Assembly: GCF_030812775.1 (NCBI RefSeq)
Contig: NZ_JAUSTI010000004.1
Coordinates: 186,001 to 250,000 of the forward strand
Direction: 5' to 3'
Length of the DNA: 64,000 nt
Source of the DNA: Paenibacillus tundrae
GTDB lineage: Bacteria; Bacillota; Bacilli; Paenibacillales; Paenibacillaceae
The translations under genes were made by a program, and so were the position numbers. The notes under the pieces are model-generated. The model was not told the DNA's origin. It made no database searches and saw only the letters and a list, made by a program, of their open reading frames with translations. Shown here in pieces: positions 8,234 to 15,848 of this stretch (position 1 is the first letter of the stretch; the number at the start of each line of letters is the position of its first letter).

Positions 8234-8929
8234 TCAGGACATAAACAGACGGGCGGGTAAACTTTCATGCCGCATGGCGTAGATTTCTTGCGCGATACCA
8301 AAACTATGCATGTCATCTGGATCGCCGCCGCGCACTTGGTTCCATTCAAGTTCAATGACGTTTAATAGTGTATGAATGAGCATTTGAGCTTCGGTCTGCC
8401 CGATGGGCAGAAGGCGTAGTGCGCTGTTCACATAGGCATTGACGGAAGCGTAGAGATGTCCGATAACGGCTTCGTCCAATCCGATATCCAACCTGTGATT
8501 AATATAACCGTGAACGGTTGTGATCCCGCAAAAGGCACCATGCTCATGGATGGCGATGTCGATAAGGGAAAAATCCATCTGTGGATAGAGTGAGCGTGCT
8601 AATTTCAGTAGTCGCTTACCCATTTTATGTCCGCTTTCCCTGAGTTCGCGTGGTGTGCGTTGGGCATGAACCTGCTTGTCATACAGGGCGAGAAGGGATG
8701 CATCCTCCTGATCTATTGCCTCGTAAACACCCTTGATCGCAAGCCCGTCGAGGCGAACGAGGCTAGCATGGAGTTGGCTGCGGATGAATGTTTCGAGTTC
8801 GCTCGTTGTCCGTACGGTACCATCATGAGTGTATGCCTCCAAGCCGAATGAATGTGAGAATCCGCCGATAGGCAGAGCGGAGTCCAAGAGTTGGACGTAA
8901 CGAAGTAGCTTCGTGCCACTATGCATCAT
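8234..8929 (-). CDS. ureF: Urease accessory protein UreF
   Basis: A protein of 231 residues, all-helical. UreF joins UreD and UreG in the urease activation complex and acts as a fidelity factor for GTP-dependent nickel insertion. Family signatures are LLRYVQLLDSALPIGGFSHSFGLEA, QVHAQRTPRELRESGHKMGKRLLK, and a C-terminal SFGIAQEIYAMRHESLPARLF. ATG 8929 (or 8926) is chosen, 20 bases after the ureC stop, with AAAGGGG upstream; the longer frame to 9031 overlaps ureC and has no family similarity. A diverged second UreF is at 12943-13644. Confidence 0.95.
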   Translation of the reverse strand: MMHSGTKLLRYVQLLDSALPIGGFSHSFGLEAYTHDGTVRTTSELETFIRSQLHASLVRLDGLAIKGVYEAIDQEDASLLALYDKQVHAQRTPRELRESGHKMGKRLLKLARSLYPQMDFSLIDIAIHEHGAFCGITTVHGYINHRLDIGLDEAVIGHLYASVNAYVNSALRLLPIGQTEAQMLIHTLLNVIELEWNQVRGGDPDDMHSFGIAQEIYAMRHESLPARLFMS

Positions 8930-8948
8930 GAGAAACCCCACCCCTTTG

Positions 8949-10667
8949 TCAAAACATGAAATAACGCTGAGCCATAGGTAATTCATCTGAGGGTTCACAC
9001 GTAAGGAGTATACCGTCGGCGCGCACCTCATACGTTTCGGGATCTACCTCAATGGTGGGGGTCACGTCGTTGTGAACCATGTCTTTCTTACTTACTGTGC
9101 GGCAGCCCTTCACAGGCTCGACACGCTTGTGTAGCCCGAGTTTTTCTTTGATGCCGGCATCTACCGCAGCTTGGGAAACGAAAGTAATGGAGCCTTTGGG
9201 TAATGAGCTGCCATAGGCGCCGAACATGGGTCTACCAAACACGGGTTGAGGTGTTGGGATTGAAGCGTTGGGATCACCCATCTGAGCAAAAGTAATCATA
9301 CCTCCCTTGATTACCATCTCGGGTTTGACGCCGAAATAGGCAGGATTCCAGAGTGTGAGATCAGCGAGTTTGCCAACTTCAACGGAGCCGACGAGATGGC
9401 TGATTCCGTGAGCGATAGCTGGGTTAATCGTGTACTTGGCGATATACCGCTTGATGCGATCGTTATCAGCTGGTGAATCTGGATTGATGTCCAGCTTGCC
9501 GCGTTGCTTTTTCATTTTGTCTGCCGTCTGCCATGTTCGTATGATGACTTCTCCAACACGTCCCATAGCCTGGGAGTCGGAACTGATGATGCTGAATACA
9601 CCAAGATCATGCAAAATATCCTCAGCGGCGATCGTCTCGGGTCGGATCCGAGAATCTGCAAAAGCAACATCCTCAGGGATAGACGGGTCTAAATGGTGGC
9701 AGACCATCAGCATATCCAAATGCTCTTCTACTGTATTTCGTGTGTAAGGTCTGGTGGGGTTCGTGGAAGAAGGGATAACATAGGATTCACCGGCTGCTCG
9801 AATAATGTCGGGTGCGTGACCGCCGCCTGCGCCTTCTGTGTGGTAGGTGTGTATGGTGCGACCGTTAATGGCTGCGAGTGTGTTCTCCAAGAACCCGGTT
9901 TCGTTCAAGGTATCCGTATGGATGGCTACCTGTACATCGTGCTCGTCAGCGGCGGTCAGACAGGCATCGATTGCACTTGGGGTTGTACCCCAATCTTCAT
10001 GGAGCTTGAGTCCAATGACCCCTGCTTGAATCTGCTCAACCAAAGGGGCTGTAGTAGAACTATTTCCTTTACCGAGAAAGCCAATATTCATGGGAAAGGC
10101 TTCTGCTGATTCCAGCATGCGATGGATGTGCCAAGCTCCTGGTGTGCAAGTTGTTGCTTTTGTTCCTGTGGCAGGACCTGTACCGCCGCCGATCATGGTG
10201 GTCACTCCAGAAGATAATGCCGTCTGAATCTGTTGTGGACAGATAAAATGAATATGGGTATCGACCCCGCCTGCAGTTACGATCATTCCTTCGCCAGCAA
10301 TGATTTCCGTGGAAGCGCCTATAATGAGTGAGGGATCGACGCCGTCCATCGTATCGGGGTTGCCGGATTTTCCTATGGCGCAGATGAGTCCATCGCGGAT
10401 ACCGATATCGGCTTTGACGATTCCCCAATGATCAATGATGATTGCGTTGGTGATTACAGTATCAGGTGTGCCATCACTACGAAGGGCAGATGCGGATTGA
10501 CCCATGCCATCGCGGATGACTTTGCCGCCGCCGAACTTGCTCTCGTCTCCGTAGATGGCATAATCGTGTTCGATCTCGGCCCAAAGTTCTGTATCTGCTA
10601 GTCGGACGGCATCGCCGGTTGTCGGCCCGAACATGGAAGCATATTGCTCGCGGCTCATTGATCTCAT
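8949..10667 (-). CDS. ureC: Urease alpha subunit UreC
   Basis: A protein of 572 residues, full length. It is the catalytic subunit that hydrolyses urea to ammonia and carbamate with a dinickel centre. All active-site residues are present: H138 and H140 (HIHF), carbamylated K221 (GLKLHEDWG), H250 (IHTDTLNE), H276 ([12 protein letters not shown]), flap C323 (MVCHHL) and D364 (SSDSQAMGR). Its ATG overlaps the ureB stop as ATGA, so the two are translationally coupled; a second in-frame ATG is three codons in. The enzyme is cytosolic and makes ammonia for nitrogen supply and pH control. Confidence 0.99.
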   Translation of the reverse strand: MRSMSREQYASMFGPTTGDAVRLADTELWAEIEHDYAIYGDESKFGGGKVIRDGMGQSASALRSDGTPDTVITNAIIIDHWGIVKADIGIRDGLICAIGKSGNPDTMDGVDPSLIIGASTEIIAGEGMIVTAGGVDTHIHFICPQQIQTALSSGVTTMIGGGTGPATGTKATTCTPGAWHIHRMLESAEAFPMNIGFLGKGNSSTTAPLVEQIQAGVIGLKLHEDWGTTPSAIDACLTAADEHDVQVAIHTDTLNETGFLENTLAAINGRTIHTYHTEGAGGGHAPDIIRAAGESYVIPSSTNPTRPYTRNTVEEHLDMLMVCHHLDPSIPEDVAFADSRIRPETIAAEDILHDLGVFSIISSDSQAMGRVGEVIIRTWQTADKMKKQRGKLDINPDSPADNDRIKRYIAKYTINPAIAHGISHLVGSVEVGKLADLTLWNPAYFGVKPEMVIKGGMITFAQMGDPNASIPTPQPVFGRPMFGAYGSSLPKGSITFVSQAAVDAGIKEKLGLHKRVEPVKGCRTVSKKDMVHNDVTPTIEVDPETYEVRADGILLTCEPSDELPMAQRYFMF

Positions 10668-11050
10668 GGAGAATCACTCCCATCCTGCTTCAGTGGGGCA
10701 AAAGTGTTCAAGAACGTGTCTAGCTTCTGAGAATCGGGAGGGTGGTCTATGGATCCTTCGGTTAAACCGTTAAAACCATAGATTTGTCGTTTGCCACCAA
10801 ATGTCGTAAGTTCGATAGGTTTCTCCTCACCAGGCTCAAAGCGAATAGCAGTACCTGCCGGGATATGCAGGCGATGTCCATAAGCTGTTATGCGATCGAA
10901 TTCTAAAGCGGCATTAACCTCGTAGAAATGCACGTGGGAACCGACTTGTACGGGACGATCCCCGCGGTTCAAGACAAGTAATCGCACTGTTGGGCGATTG
11001 GGGTGACAGATGATTTCGTCCTGCTTCAAACGATATTCACCAGGAATCAT
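10664..11050 (-). CDS. ureB: Urease beta subunit UreB
   Basis: A protein of 128 residues, of usual length. It begins MIPGEYRL and contains [35 protein letters not shown] and [15 protein letters not shown], all diagnostic. It is a structural subunit of the (UreABC)3 trimer. It lies 18 bases after ureA and overlaps ureC by 4 bases. Separate beta and gamma subunits are the usual bacterial arrangement outside Helicobacter. Confidence 0.98.
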   Translation of the reverse strand: MIPGEYRLKQDEIICHPNRPTVRLLVLNRGDRPVQVGSHVHFYEVNAALEFDRITAYGHRLHIPAGTAIRFEPGEEKPIELTTFGGKRQIYGFNGLTEGSIDHPPDSQKLDTFLNTFAPLKQDGSDSP

Positions 11051-11068
11051 TACGTTCTCCTGCCTTTC

Positions 11069-11371
11069 TTAGCGTATGGGCTCGTGTACGGTAACGAGCT
11101 TGGTGCCATCGGGAAAAGTGGCTTCTACCTGTACCTCGGGAATCATATCGGGTACACCTTCCATGCAGTCCTCACATTTCAGAATGGTACCCCCGTATCG
11201 CATCAATTCTGCAACACTCATTCCGTCACGCGCGCGCTCCATGAGTTCAGAGGTCAGTAGGGCGATCGCTTCGGGAACATTTAACTTAAGTCCTCGGCCT
11301 TTGCGTTCTCGGGCGAGGTTAGCGGCTACAGTAACCAGGAGTTTTTCTTTTTCCTGCTCAGTCCAGTGCAA
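11069..11371 (-). CDS. ureA: Urease gamma subunit UreA
   Basis: A protein of 100 residues, full length, first gene of the operon. Signatures are [71 protein letters not shown]. It is the small structural subunit of urease. The leader upstream (11372-11560) carries two perfect GlnR/TnrA-type palindromes and a TTGACA box. The stop is 18 bases before ureB. No nickel or urea transporter gene is seen in this window. Confidence 0.98.
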   Translation of the reverse strand: MHWTEQEKEKLLVTVAANLARERKGRGLKLNVPEAIALLTSELMERARDGMSVAELMRYGGTILKCEDCMEGVPDMIPEVQVEATFPDGTKLVTVHEPIR

Positions 11372-11455
11372 TGTAATCCGACCTTTCCCGTATGAAGTCA
11401 GTCCTAATCTCTTTTGAAGACGAACGAAACAATGTTCATCTGATATAGAATATCA

Positions 11456-11472
11456 TGTTAAATATACTCACA
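11456..11472. promoter_or_regulatory. GlnR/TnrA-type operator, proximal, upstream of ureA
   Basis: TGTTAAATATACTCACA fits TGTNA-N7-TNACA at all ten defined positions. It is 85 bases upstream of the ureA start. Read on the minus strand, a TTGACA (11492-11487) precedes it by 14 bases, so the site would lie over a -10 region, a position expected to repress. GlnR and TnrA are the nitrogen regulators of Bacillus-type bacteria; which one acts here is inferred. Confidence 0.7.
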
Positions 11473-11541
11473 CAGGGTAGGTTCATTGTCAATAAAATTT
11501 GAATAATATTGGAATTTTGTATCCGTTATAATCGATCAATG

Positions 11542-11558
11542 TGTTATGTATATTGACA
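11542..11558. promoter_or_regulatory. GlnR/TnrA-type operator, distal, upstream of ureA
   Basis: TGTTATGTATATTGACA fits TGTNA-N7-TNACA at all ten positions, 171 bases upstream of ureA and 49 bases upstream of the TTGACA box. Its upstream position suits activation, while the proximal site suits repression; this division is inferred. The 11473-11541 spacer shows nothing else. Confidence 0.72.
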
Positions 11559-11705
11559 TTTGAGTTTGATGCTTCTTTGGATACTGTATTACCAGGGGCT
11601 GGGATAGTTGGGTTGGTTGATGTGTGACAATATGGCGTGAAAAAAAAGGTGGGGGTTGGGGATGAGGATCAGGGAGGAGTGAGTGTTTGAGGGGGTGAAG
11701 TGTAC

Positions 11706-11782
11706 TTCTCGGGATGAATCGTCCGAAGGCATACAGCCTTCGGCACTAACAGGGTTAGAGTTCATCTAACACTACCCGAGAA
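11706..11782 (-). other. Three-helix folded element after the PAS gene
   Basis: An 8-bp outer stem (TTCTCGGG at 11706-11713 with CCCGAGAA at 11775-11782) encloses two perfect hairpins: CCGAAGGC/GCCTTCGG with a 5-base loop (11723-11743) and GTTAGA/TCTAAC with a 5-base loop (11754-11770). Together they could form a three-way junction in RNA. The outer arm includes the last codons and stop of the PAS gene, so in its transcript the element is a 3' UTR structure. No T run follows on the minus strand, so it is not a standard terminator. The remaining 11561-11705 shows no gene. Confidence 0.5.
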
Positions 11783-12416
11783 TACCGGAATATTGTGGGT
11801 ACAGTCTGCGGATGCAATCTGGACAAATGTCATGGGTGAACTCGGCGTGGGTGTGCTTTCGGAGATAACTCTCGACGGAGTTCCATGTGTCCTGTTCATC
11901 CTTGATTTGTTTACATACGGCACATATAGGGAGAAGTCCGCGTAGTGTACGTACCTCCGATAATGCTTGTTGAAGTTGCTGCTCGGCCTGTTTCTGTTCT
12001 GTGACATCAGTGTGGGCGATTAAGGCGAGTTCAGAGCTGCATGGTGATTCTGTTGTTGGTAAGGGGGTGAGTTCTAAGCGGAACCACCTCTGTTTCGAAT
12101 TGGGAAGGCGTATCGCAATGTCGTATGTATGGTTGCTGTCAAATGGTGTTCGGATGTTTTTAAGTCGCTGGATCGTCTTATTGCTCTGATGATCTCGTTC
12201 AGGTGACGTCCATACCTCTAGTAGATTGAGATAAGGCAGTGTGCCGGATTCGGAATAAAAGAACGCAGGTAAGTGTGTAAAGTTGCACGTTTGACCAAGT
12301 CCTTGTCGCCAAGCGTTGTTGCAGCTACGAATGATCCAGTTGTTATCTACGATAATGAGCTGGTGGCGCATAAATTGATAAGATAGTTTCTCTAGATCAG
12401 TTGTTAAGTAACTCAT
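11772..12416 (-). CDS. PAS-domain protein with C-terminal four-cysteine motif
   Basis: A protein of 214 residues. The N-terminal part is PAS-like (LIIVDNNWIIRSCNNAW...) and ends with the PAC-type sequence RWFRLELTPLP and ALIAHTDVTEQKQAEQQL, followed by a short coiled coil. The last 57 residues are a known PAS-associated module: LPICAVCKQIKDEQDTW, then FTHDICPDCIRRLYP, with Cys at about 165, 168, 198 and 201 that could bind zinc. There is no kinase, GGDEF or DNA-binding domain, so the output is unclear. AAGGAGGG precedes ATG 12416. It follows the HTH gene by 50 bases, probably in one transcript. Confidence 0.85.
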   Translation of the reverse strand: MSYLTTDLEKLSYQFMRHQLIIVDNNWIIRSCNNAWRQGLGQTCNFTHLPAFFYSESGTLPYLNLLEVWTSPERDHQSNKTIQRLKNIRTPFDSNHTYDIAIRLPNSKQRWFRLELTPLPTTESPCSSELALIAHTDVTEQKQAEQQLQQALSEVRTLRGLLPICAVCKQIKDEQDTWNSVESYLRKHTHAEFTHDICPDCIRRLYPQYSGILG

Positions 12417-12466
12417 TGCATGAAACCCTCCTTGTGGTCAGTTGGCGAATAAGACATGGTGCTCTG

Positions 12467-12670
12467 CTAACGGAGATCGTCTGGAATTTGTAAAATATCT
12501 GCGACCTGATTCCGGAATCGGGTAGCCTTGCGTGTGCCGTGAATTAGGTTGGATAGACGGTATGGTGGGATGTCGTGTAGTTCGCAAAAGGTCTTCTGAT
12601 CCATCTGGAGTTCGGTTAAACGGCGTTTGATGGCCCATCCGAATGGGGTCACGGGTTTCTTTTTGTTCAA
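12467..12670 (-). CDS. Small helix-turn-helix protein
   Basis: A protein of 67 residues made up almost wholly of a DNA-binding HTH: FGWAIKRRLTELQMDQKTFCELHDIPPYRLSNLIHGTRK. It starts at TTG 12670, with AGGGG about nine bases upstream. A GTG start in another frame (12680) gives an 80-residue arginine-rich product that looks like a shadow. It is the first gene of a probable two-gene operon with the PAS protein, so the two may act together as sensor and regulator. The target is unknown; the nearness to urease is suggestive only. Confidence 0.78.
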   Translation of the reverse strand: MNKKKPVTPFGWAIKRRLTELQMDQKTFCELHDIPPYRLSNLIHGTRKATRFRNQVADILQIPDDLR

Positions 12671-12752
12671 AAGGGTTCACCCCTAGGTTAAAAGTAGTAT
12701 TCAGTCGCTCCTACTTCGGGTAGAATGTAGGGAGATGCGCGCTGTATATTTC

Positions 12753-12781
12753 ATTATATACGTTATTACGTCATGTAACAA
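12753..12781 (-). promoter_or_regulatory. Promoter of the HTH-PAS operon with an inverted repeat
   Basis: On the minus strand TTGTTA and TATAAT are spaced by 17 bases. ATGACGTAA lies inside the spacer (12766-12774), and an exact inverted copy lies at 12820-12828, upstream of the -35. Such paired arms could be an operator, possibly for the HTH protein itself (inference). Confidence 0.6.
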
Positions 12782-12857
12782 TTAAAAAAGACGGAAATAA
12801 GTGTATTTTTTGATTTAAAATGACGTAAATTCGCAAATTCATCCATATATGAATAAC

Positions 12858-12899
12858 AACAAAAACACGCCAGCAAAGGAATTGCGGCGTGTTTTTGTT
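12858..12899. terminator. Terminator of the second ureF
   Basis: AACAAAAACACGCC pairs with GGCGTGTTTTTGTT around a GCAAAGGAATTGC inner hairpin. Both strands have T-rich exits. Confidence 0.82.
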
Positions 12900-12942
12900 C
12901 AATTGGAGAGGTGTGTGTTGCGGGAGGGTTCGTGGTACGTAG

Positions 12943-13644
12943 CTATGCTTTGAATGCGTGTAACCCTGCACCAAGCATGTGGAAGCTTGGGAATAGTGAC
13001 TTCATAGACGTCGCTGTTGCTTGTGCTGCTTCATCCGCAACGGAGGCGCTGACGGTATTCCATTCGTGCTCCAGGTCTGTGGTTAGGTGAACCAGCAGTT
13101 CCTGTATGTTTTGACGATCAAGGGGGATGGCTTTCGAGGCTTCCGTTATGCATGCGTTTGAGGCTGAGTGGAGATAACCGAGAACCGCCTCCTCGACGGG
13201 GATGTCGAGGTAGTGGTTAATCCAGGCGTGAACAGTGGATAGGCATCCAACTGAATTATAGGTGGACAGGGTGTGCTCGAGTTTTCTAAAGTCGATCCAG
13301 GGATGGAGGGCTTGCGCGAGCTTGATTAACCGTTTGCCCATAGCGGGGGAGTGTTCCCTGAGATCTGGAGGGGTTCGCTGGACGTGGACTAGTTTGTCAA
13401 TAAGCGCTGTTCGCCATGTGTCCTTCTGATCCGCTGCACTGTAGACTCCCTTAATCGCCATTCCTTCCAGGCGCACAATGCTCGGATGTAATTGACAACG
13501 CATGAATGATTCCAGGTCTGCTACATTGCGGATTGAACCTTCTGCTATGAGTGCATCCATGCCGAATGAATGAGTGAACCCTCCGACTTGAATAGAGGGA
13601 TCAAGCAGTTTGACATAATCGAGCAGCTTATTCCCACGGTTCAC
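12943..13644 (-). CDS. Second, diverged UreF homologue
   Basis: A protein of 233 residues that aligns with the operon UreF over most of its length: KLLDYVKLLDPSIQVGGFTHSFGMDA, QLHPSIVRLEGMAIKGVY, VHVQRTPPDLREHSPAMGKRLIKLAQALHPWIDF, and STVHAWINHYLDIPVEEAVLGYLH. It departs at the C terminus: the MRHESLPARLF tail of UreF is replaced by SLFPSFHMLGAGLHAFKA. In well-studied UreF the C-terminal tail takes part in partner contacts, so this copy may bind differently. The start is GTG 13644, with AGGAGG nine bases upstream; the frame continues to an ATG at 13689 with no ribosome-binding site. It stands alone with its own operators and terminator. Confidence 0.88.
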   Translation of the reverse strand: MNRGNKLLDYVKLLDPSIQVGGFTHSFGMDALIAEGSIRNVADLESFMRCQLHPSIVRLEGMAIKGVYSAADQKDTWRTALIDKLVHVQRTPPDLREHSPAMGKRLIKLAQALHPWIDFRKLEHTLSTYNSVGCLSTVHAWINHYLDIPVEEAVLGYLHSASNACITEASKAIPLDRQNIQELLVHLTTDLEHEWNTVSASVADEAAQATATSMKSLFPSFHMLGAGLHAFKA

Positions 13645-13671
13645 GATCTTTCGCCTCCTATGTTCGTTAAA

Positions 13672-13688
13672 TGTTATTATATATAACA
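13672..13688. promoter_or_regulatory. GlnR/TnrA-type operator just upstream of the second ureF
   Basis: TGTTATTATATATAACA matches TGTNA-N7-TNACA at all ten positions and is a full palindrome apart from its centre. It is 28 bases upstream of the GTG start, so binding could block elongation or initiation. Confidence 0.68.
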
Positions 13689-13734
13689 TTTTATTTCGTT
13701 TTGGAGCTGTTTATGAGTTTGTATCCGAATTATA

Positions 13735-13751
13735 TGATATATATATTCACA
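13735..13751. promoter_or_regulatory. GlnR/TnrA-like site, one mismatch, second ureF promoter
   Basis: TGATATATATATTCACA has one mismatch to TGTNA-N7-TNACA. On the minus strand a TTGACA (13772-13767) precedes it by 15 bases, almost the same geometry as at ureA (14 bases). It probably covers the -10 region. Confidence 0.5.
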
Positions 13752-13807
13752 TAATTATCCGCTTTTTGTCAATTAAATCTTGTTAATTTTGCGTTAATTT
13801 CTTTATG

Positions 13808-13824
13808 TGTTAGTTATAATTACG
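13808..13824. promoter_or_regulatory. GlnR/TnrA-like site, one mismatch, distal, second ureF
   Basis: TGTTAGTTATAATTACG matches at nine of ten positions. It is 35 bases upstream of the TTGACA, echoing the distal site at ureA. The rest of 13690-14048 is AT-rich with no other visible feature. Confidence 0.5.
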
Positions 13825-14048
13825 TTATTTGTTATGTATTGGGGTGTATGTGATAATCTTATCATTGGAAGAGAAGTAGTAAAAGTAATGTTAGTGGTTA
13901 TTCCATTGGCTTGCTCATTGAAGCTTATCAAGGGTAAATGAACTATAAAAATAGGTCGAACTTAAGGGTATGCAACTGCTGTGGAAGTATGACGATTCAT
14001 GCAGTTAGAGGGGGAATTATCGTGTGAAAAAGCTGATTTTAAAAAGTG

Positions 14049-14077
14049 CTTTACTTTTATAATGAAACCCAGTATAA
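14049..14077 (+). promoter_or_regulatory. Promoter of the second tRNA-Leu
   Basis: TTTACT and a perfect TATAAT are spaced by 17 bases, ending 29 bases before the tRNA. Confidence 0.7.
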
Positions 14078-14106
14078 TCATTTTTGTTGCCGATAATTTA
14101 CGACAT

Positions 14107-14189
14107 GCGGTCGTGGTGGAATGGCAGACACGCTATCTTGAGGGGGTAGTGGGCGTATGCCCGTGGAGGTTCGAGTCCTCTCGACCGCA
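14107..14189 (+). tRNA. tRNA-Leu (anticodon GAG), second copy
   Basis: An 83-base class II tRNA that matches the 5771 copy except for one base in the variable-arm loop (GTATGCCC against GTACGCCC). It has its own promoter and terminator, unlike the first copy in a cluster. No CCA is encoded. Confidence 0.96.
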
Positions 14190-14208
14190 TCATAATGCAA
14201 GACAGAAG

Positions 14209-14237
14209 AAGCTTCCGAACTCGGAAGCTTTTTTTTG
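14209..14237 (+). terminator. Terminator of the second tRNA-Leu
   Basis: AAGCTTCCG pairs with CGGAAGCTT around an AACT-type loop, followed by an eight-T run. Confidence 0.85.
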
Positions 14238-14267
14238 TTTCTACTGTTTTTATTTTATTCTAACTTA

Positions 14268-14545
14268 TTAAGACTGATCGATTTGAAGCGAACGTACGAT
14301 TTCGCCATCGATAACCTCTCTATTTACTTGCATGAATCCTAACGATTCATATAACGTCCCGGCGATCTGATTGTCTGGCCGATATCCAATCATAATCCTT
14401 GTACCATTAGAATAGTCACAGGTTGTAAATCGATGCTCACCCTTAATTCTTTCCGAATTTCGAATTCGCAGAGGATCTCGTCCTCTACGACGATCTTGAA
14501 CCCTTTCTCCGAACCATTGCAGTAAGTGCTTTTTTCATACCGCAT
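14268..14545 (-). pseudogene. Broken GNAT acetyltransferase gene
   Basis: Read on the minus strand, the frame ending at TAA 14268-14270 encodes the end of a GNAT acetyltransferase: GTRIMIGYRPDNQIAGTLYESLGF and then VIDGEIVRSLQI. That frame has no start codon with a ribosome-binding site and is closed by TGA at 14535-14537. A GAGGAGTG site and ATG 14545 open a different frame of 51 codons that stops at 14390 without GNAT similarity. A frameshift or deletion therefore separates the start from the conserved C terminus, and the acetyl-CoA-binding middle (RxxGxG/A) is absent. It looks like a decaying remnant. Confidence 0.65.
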
Positions 14546-14612
14546 CACTCCTCTCAACAGAACACTCTAATGTATATCTTAAGCTCTTATGCCAAAATAA
14601 GCTCTTGAGTGC

Positions 14613-14672
14613 AAAAAAAGCCACCGACTAGAGAGTTCCTGCTTAATGCTGGGGTCTCCAGTGAGATGGCTG
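14613..14672 (-). terminator. Terminator of the glutathione peroxidase gene
   Basis: On the minus strand AGCCATCTCACTGGAGA pairs imperfectly with TCTCTAGTCGGTGGCT, followed by seven T. Confidence 0.6.
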
Positions 14673-14684
14673 TTGGTTGTTCAA

Positions 14685-15164
14685 TTATTTTTTTAATAAT
14701 TTCTCGATGTCAGCTTCAATCTGATCAGGAGTTGTTTTGGGTGCGTAACGCTTTACGACACGTCCGTCCTGATCCACGAGGAATTTAGTGAAATTCCATT
14801 TGATTGCTTTGGAGCCGAGTAGACCTGGAGCCTCTTTGGTGAGATGCTGGAACAGGGGATGAGCGTTCGATCCGTTGACATCGATTTTCTCAAACATAGG
14901 GAAGCTTACACCATAGTTCATTTGGCAGAACTCAGCAATATCATCGGATGAGCCTTTTTCCTGTGCAAACTGATTGCTCGGGAATCCGAGAACTTCAAAA
15001 TTACGATCTTTGAATTTATTGTACAGCTCTTGCAGCCCTTCGAATTGTGGTGTCAATCCACACTTACTAGCTGTATTCACAATAAGCAGTACTTTGTTCC
15101 GGTATTGAGACATTTCTTGTTCTTGGCCTCGAAGGGTATTAACTTTGTATTCATATACGGTCAT
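14685..15164 (-). CDS. Glutathione peroxidase-family thiol peroxidase
   Basis: A protein of 159 residues, full length. The catalytic cysteine is C35 in NTASKCGLTPQFEGL. The partner glutamine and tryptophan sit in FPSNQFAQEKG and KWNFTKFLVDQDG. A second cysteine, in EFCQMNYGVSFP, suits a thioredoxin-dependent mechanism, which is usual for non-selenium bacterial members (BsaA type). It reduces peroxides in the cytosol. It is a single gene with its own terminator. A GGAGGC-type site lies before ATG 15164. Confidence 0.94.
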   Translation of the reverse strand: MTVYEYKVNTLRGQEQEMSQYRNKVLLIVNTASKCGLTPQFEGLQELYNKFKDRNFEVLGFPSNQFAQEKGSSDDIAEFCQMNYGVSFPMFEKIDVNGSNAHPLFQHLTKEAPGLLGSKAIKWNFTKFLVDQDGRVVKRYAPKTTPDQIEADIEKLLKK

Positions 15165-15565
15165 GAAAATCGCCTCCTATATCGAATGAATGATTCCTTT
15201 TTCGTATATATTTATTATATTGGTTGCAATTAAATAATGCAAAACTTAATATGGAGTAATTATAGTTTTCGCGTTTTTTGACCTTGAATCGGTCACTGGA
15301 TGGACAAATAGATAGATGATTTCTGTGATCAAGAGAATTAGAGAGCTTCGTGGAGTTGGATGAAGCAAAAATATGTTGTAAGCGATATCATTGGGTTGAA
15401 ACGGCATAAATCCGTCGATTCGGTGATCTATGTAGACTTTACATCAACATGACCTCAGTGTATGATTCATATCGTAATTTCTAATTTAATTTCTATTGTA
15501 CATGAAAAAACGAAACAAACGATAATATCGATCTAATCAGTCATGATGTAAGAACGATGTTTTAA

Positions 15566-15720
15566 TCGCTGAGTTTCCATTCATTCATGGGTGGAAAACG
15601 GGGGAACCAACAGGATGCGCTGTTCTAGGACGGTATGGATCCATGGGGTGAATTTTCCGGTAACAGCCGGAAATAGGGCGACTCTCGCGCCCGAATCCGT
15701 CAGCTAACCTCGTAAGCGTT
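15566..15720 (+). ncRNA. c-di-AMP riboswitch (ydaO/yuaA type)
   Basis: The conserved ydaO blocks are present in order: CGCT (15567-15570), GGGGGAACCAA near 15600, GGGGTGAA, the AGGGCGACTCTC segment, and AATCCGTCAGCTAACCTCG near 15694-15711, closing with AGCG that pairs with the first block. The class senses c-di-AMP and usually switches off genes for potassium uptake or wall and osmotic functions. A terminator hairpin follows at 15778, before the gene at 15849, so this one should act by transcription termination. The 15165-15565 stretch before it has no gene. Confidence 0.92.
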
Positions 15721-15777
15721 AAAGGGAGAGGCAACAAGCCGTACGCTGGTTCATGGTGTTTTTGCCATGGATTCTTT

Positions 15778-15819
15778 AAGAAGCGTCCGGGAGGCCTTGG
15801 TCCCCCACGCTTCTTTTTT
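15778..15819 (+). terminator. Riboswitch-controlled intrinsic terminator
   Basis: AAGAAGCGT pairs with ACGCTTCTT around a G/C-rich loop and is followed by a T run. It stands between the c-di-AMP aptamer and the start codon at 15849. Confidence 0.82.
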
Positions 15820-15848
15820 GTTGTCTTTTCACGCCAAGGGAGGAACGA

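Noticed and set aside
12438..12680. 80-codon frame overlapping the small HTH gene
   Set aside because: The alternative frame contains the HTH motif and has a usable TTG start; this one is an arginine/proline-rich shadow.
13999..14271. 90-codon frame over the second tRNA-Leu
   Set aside because: It reads through the tRNA; the same shadow appears at the first copy (5663-5872).
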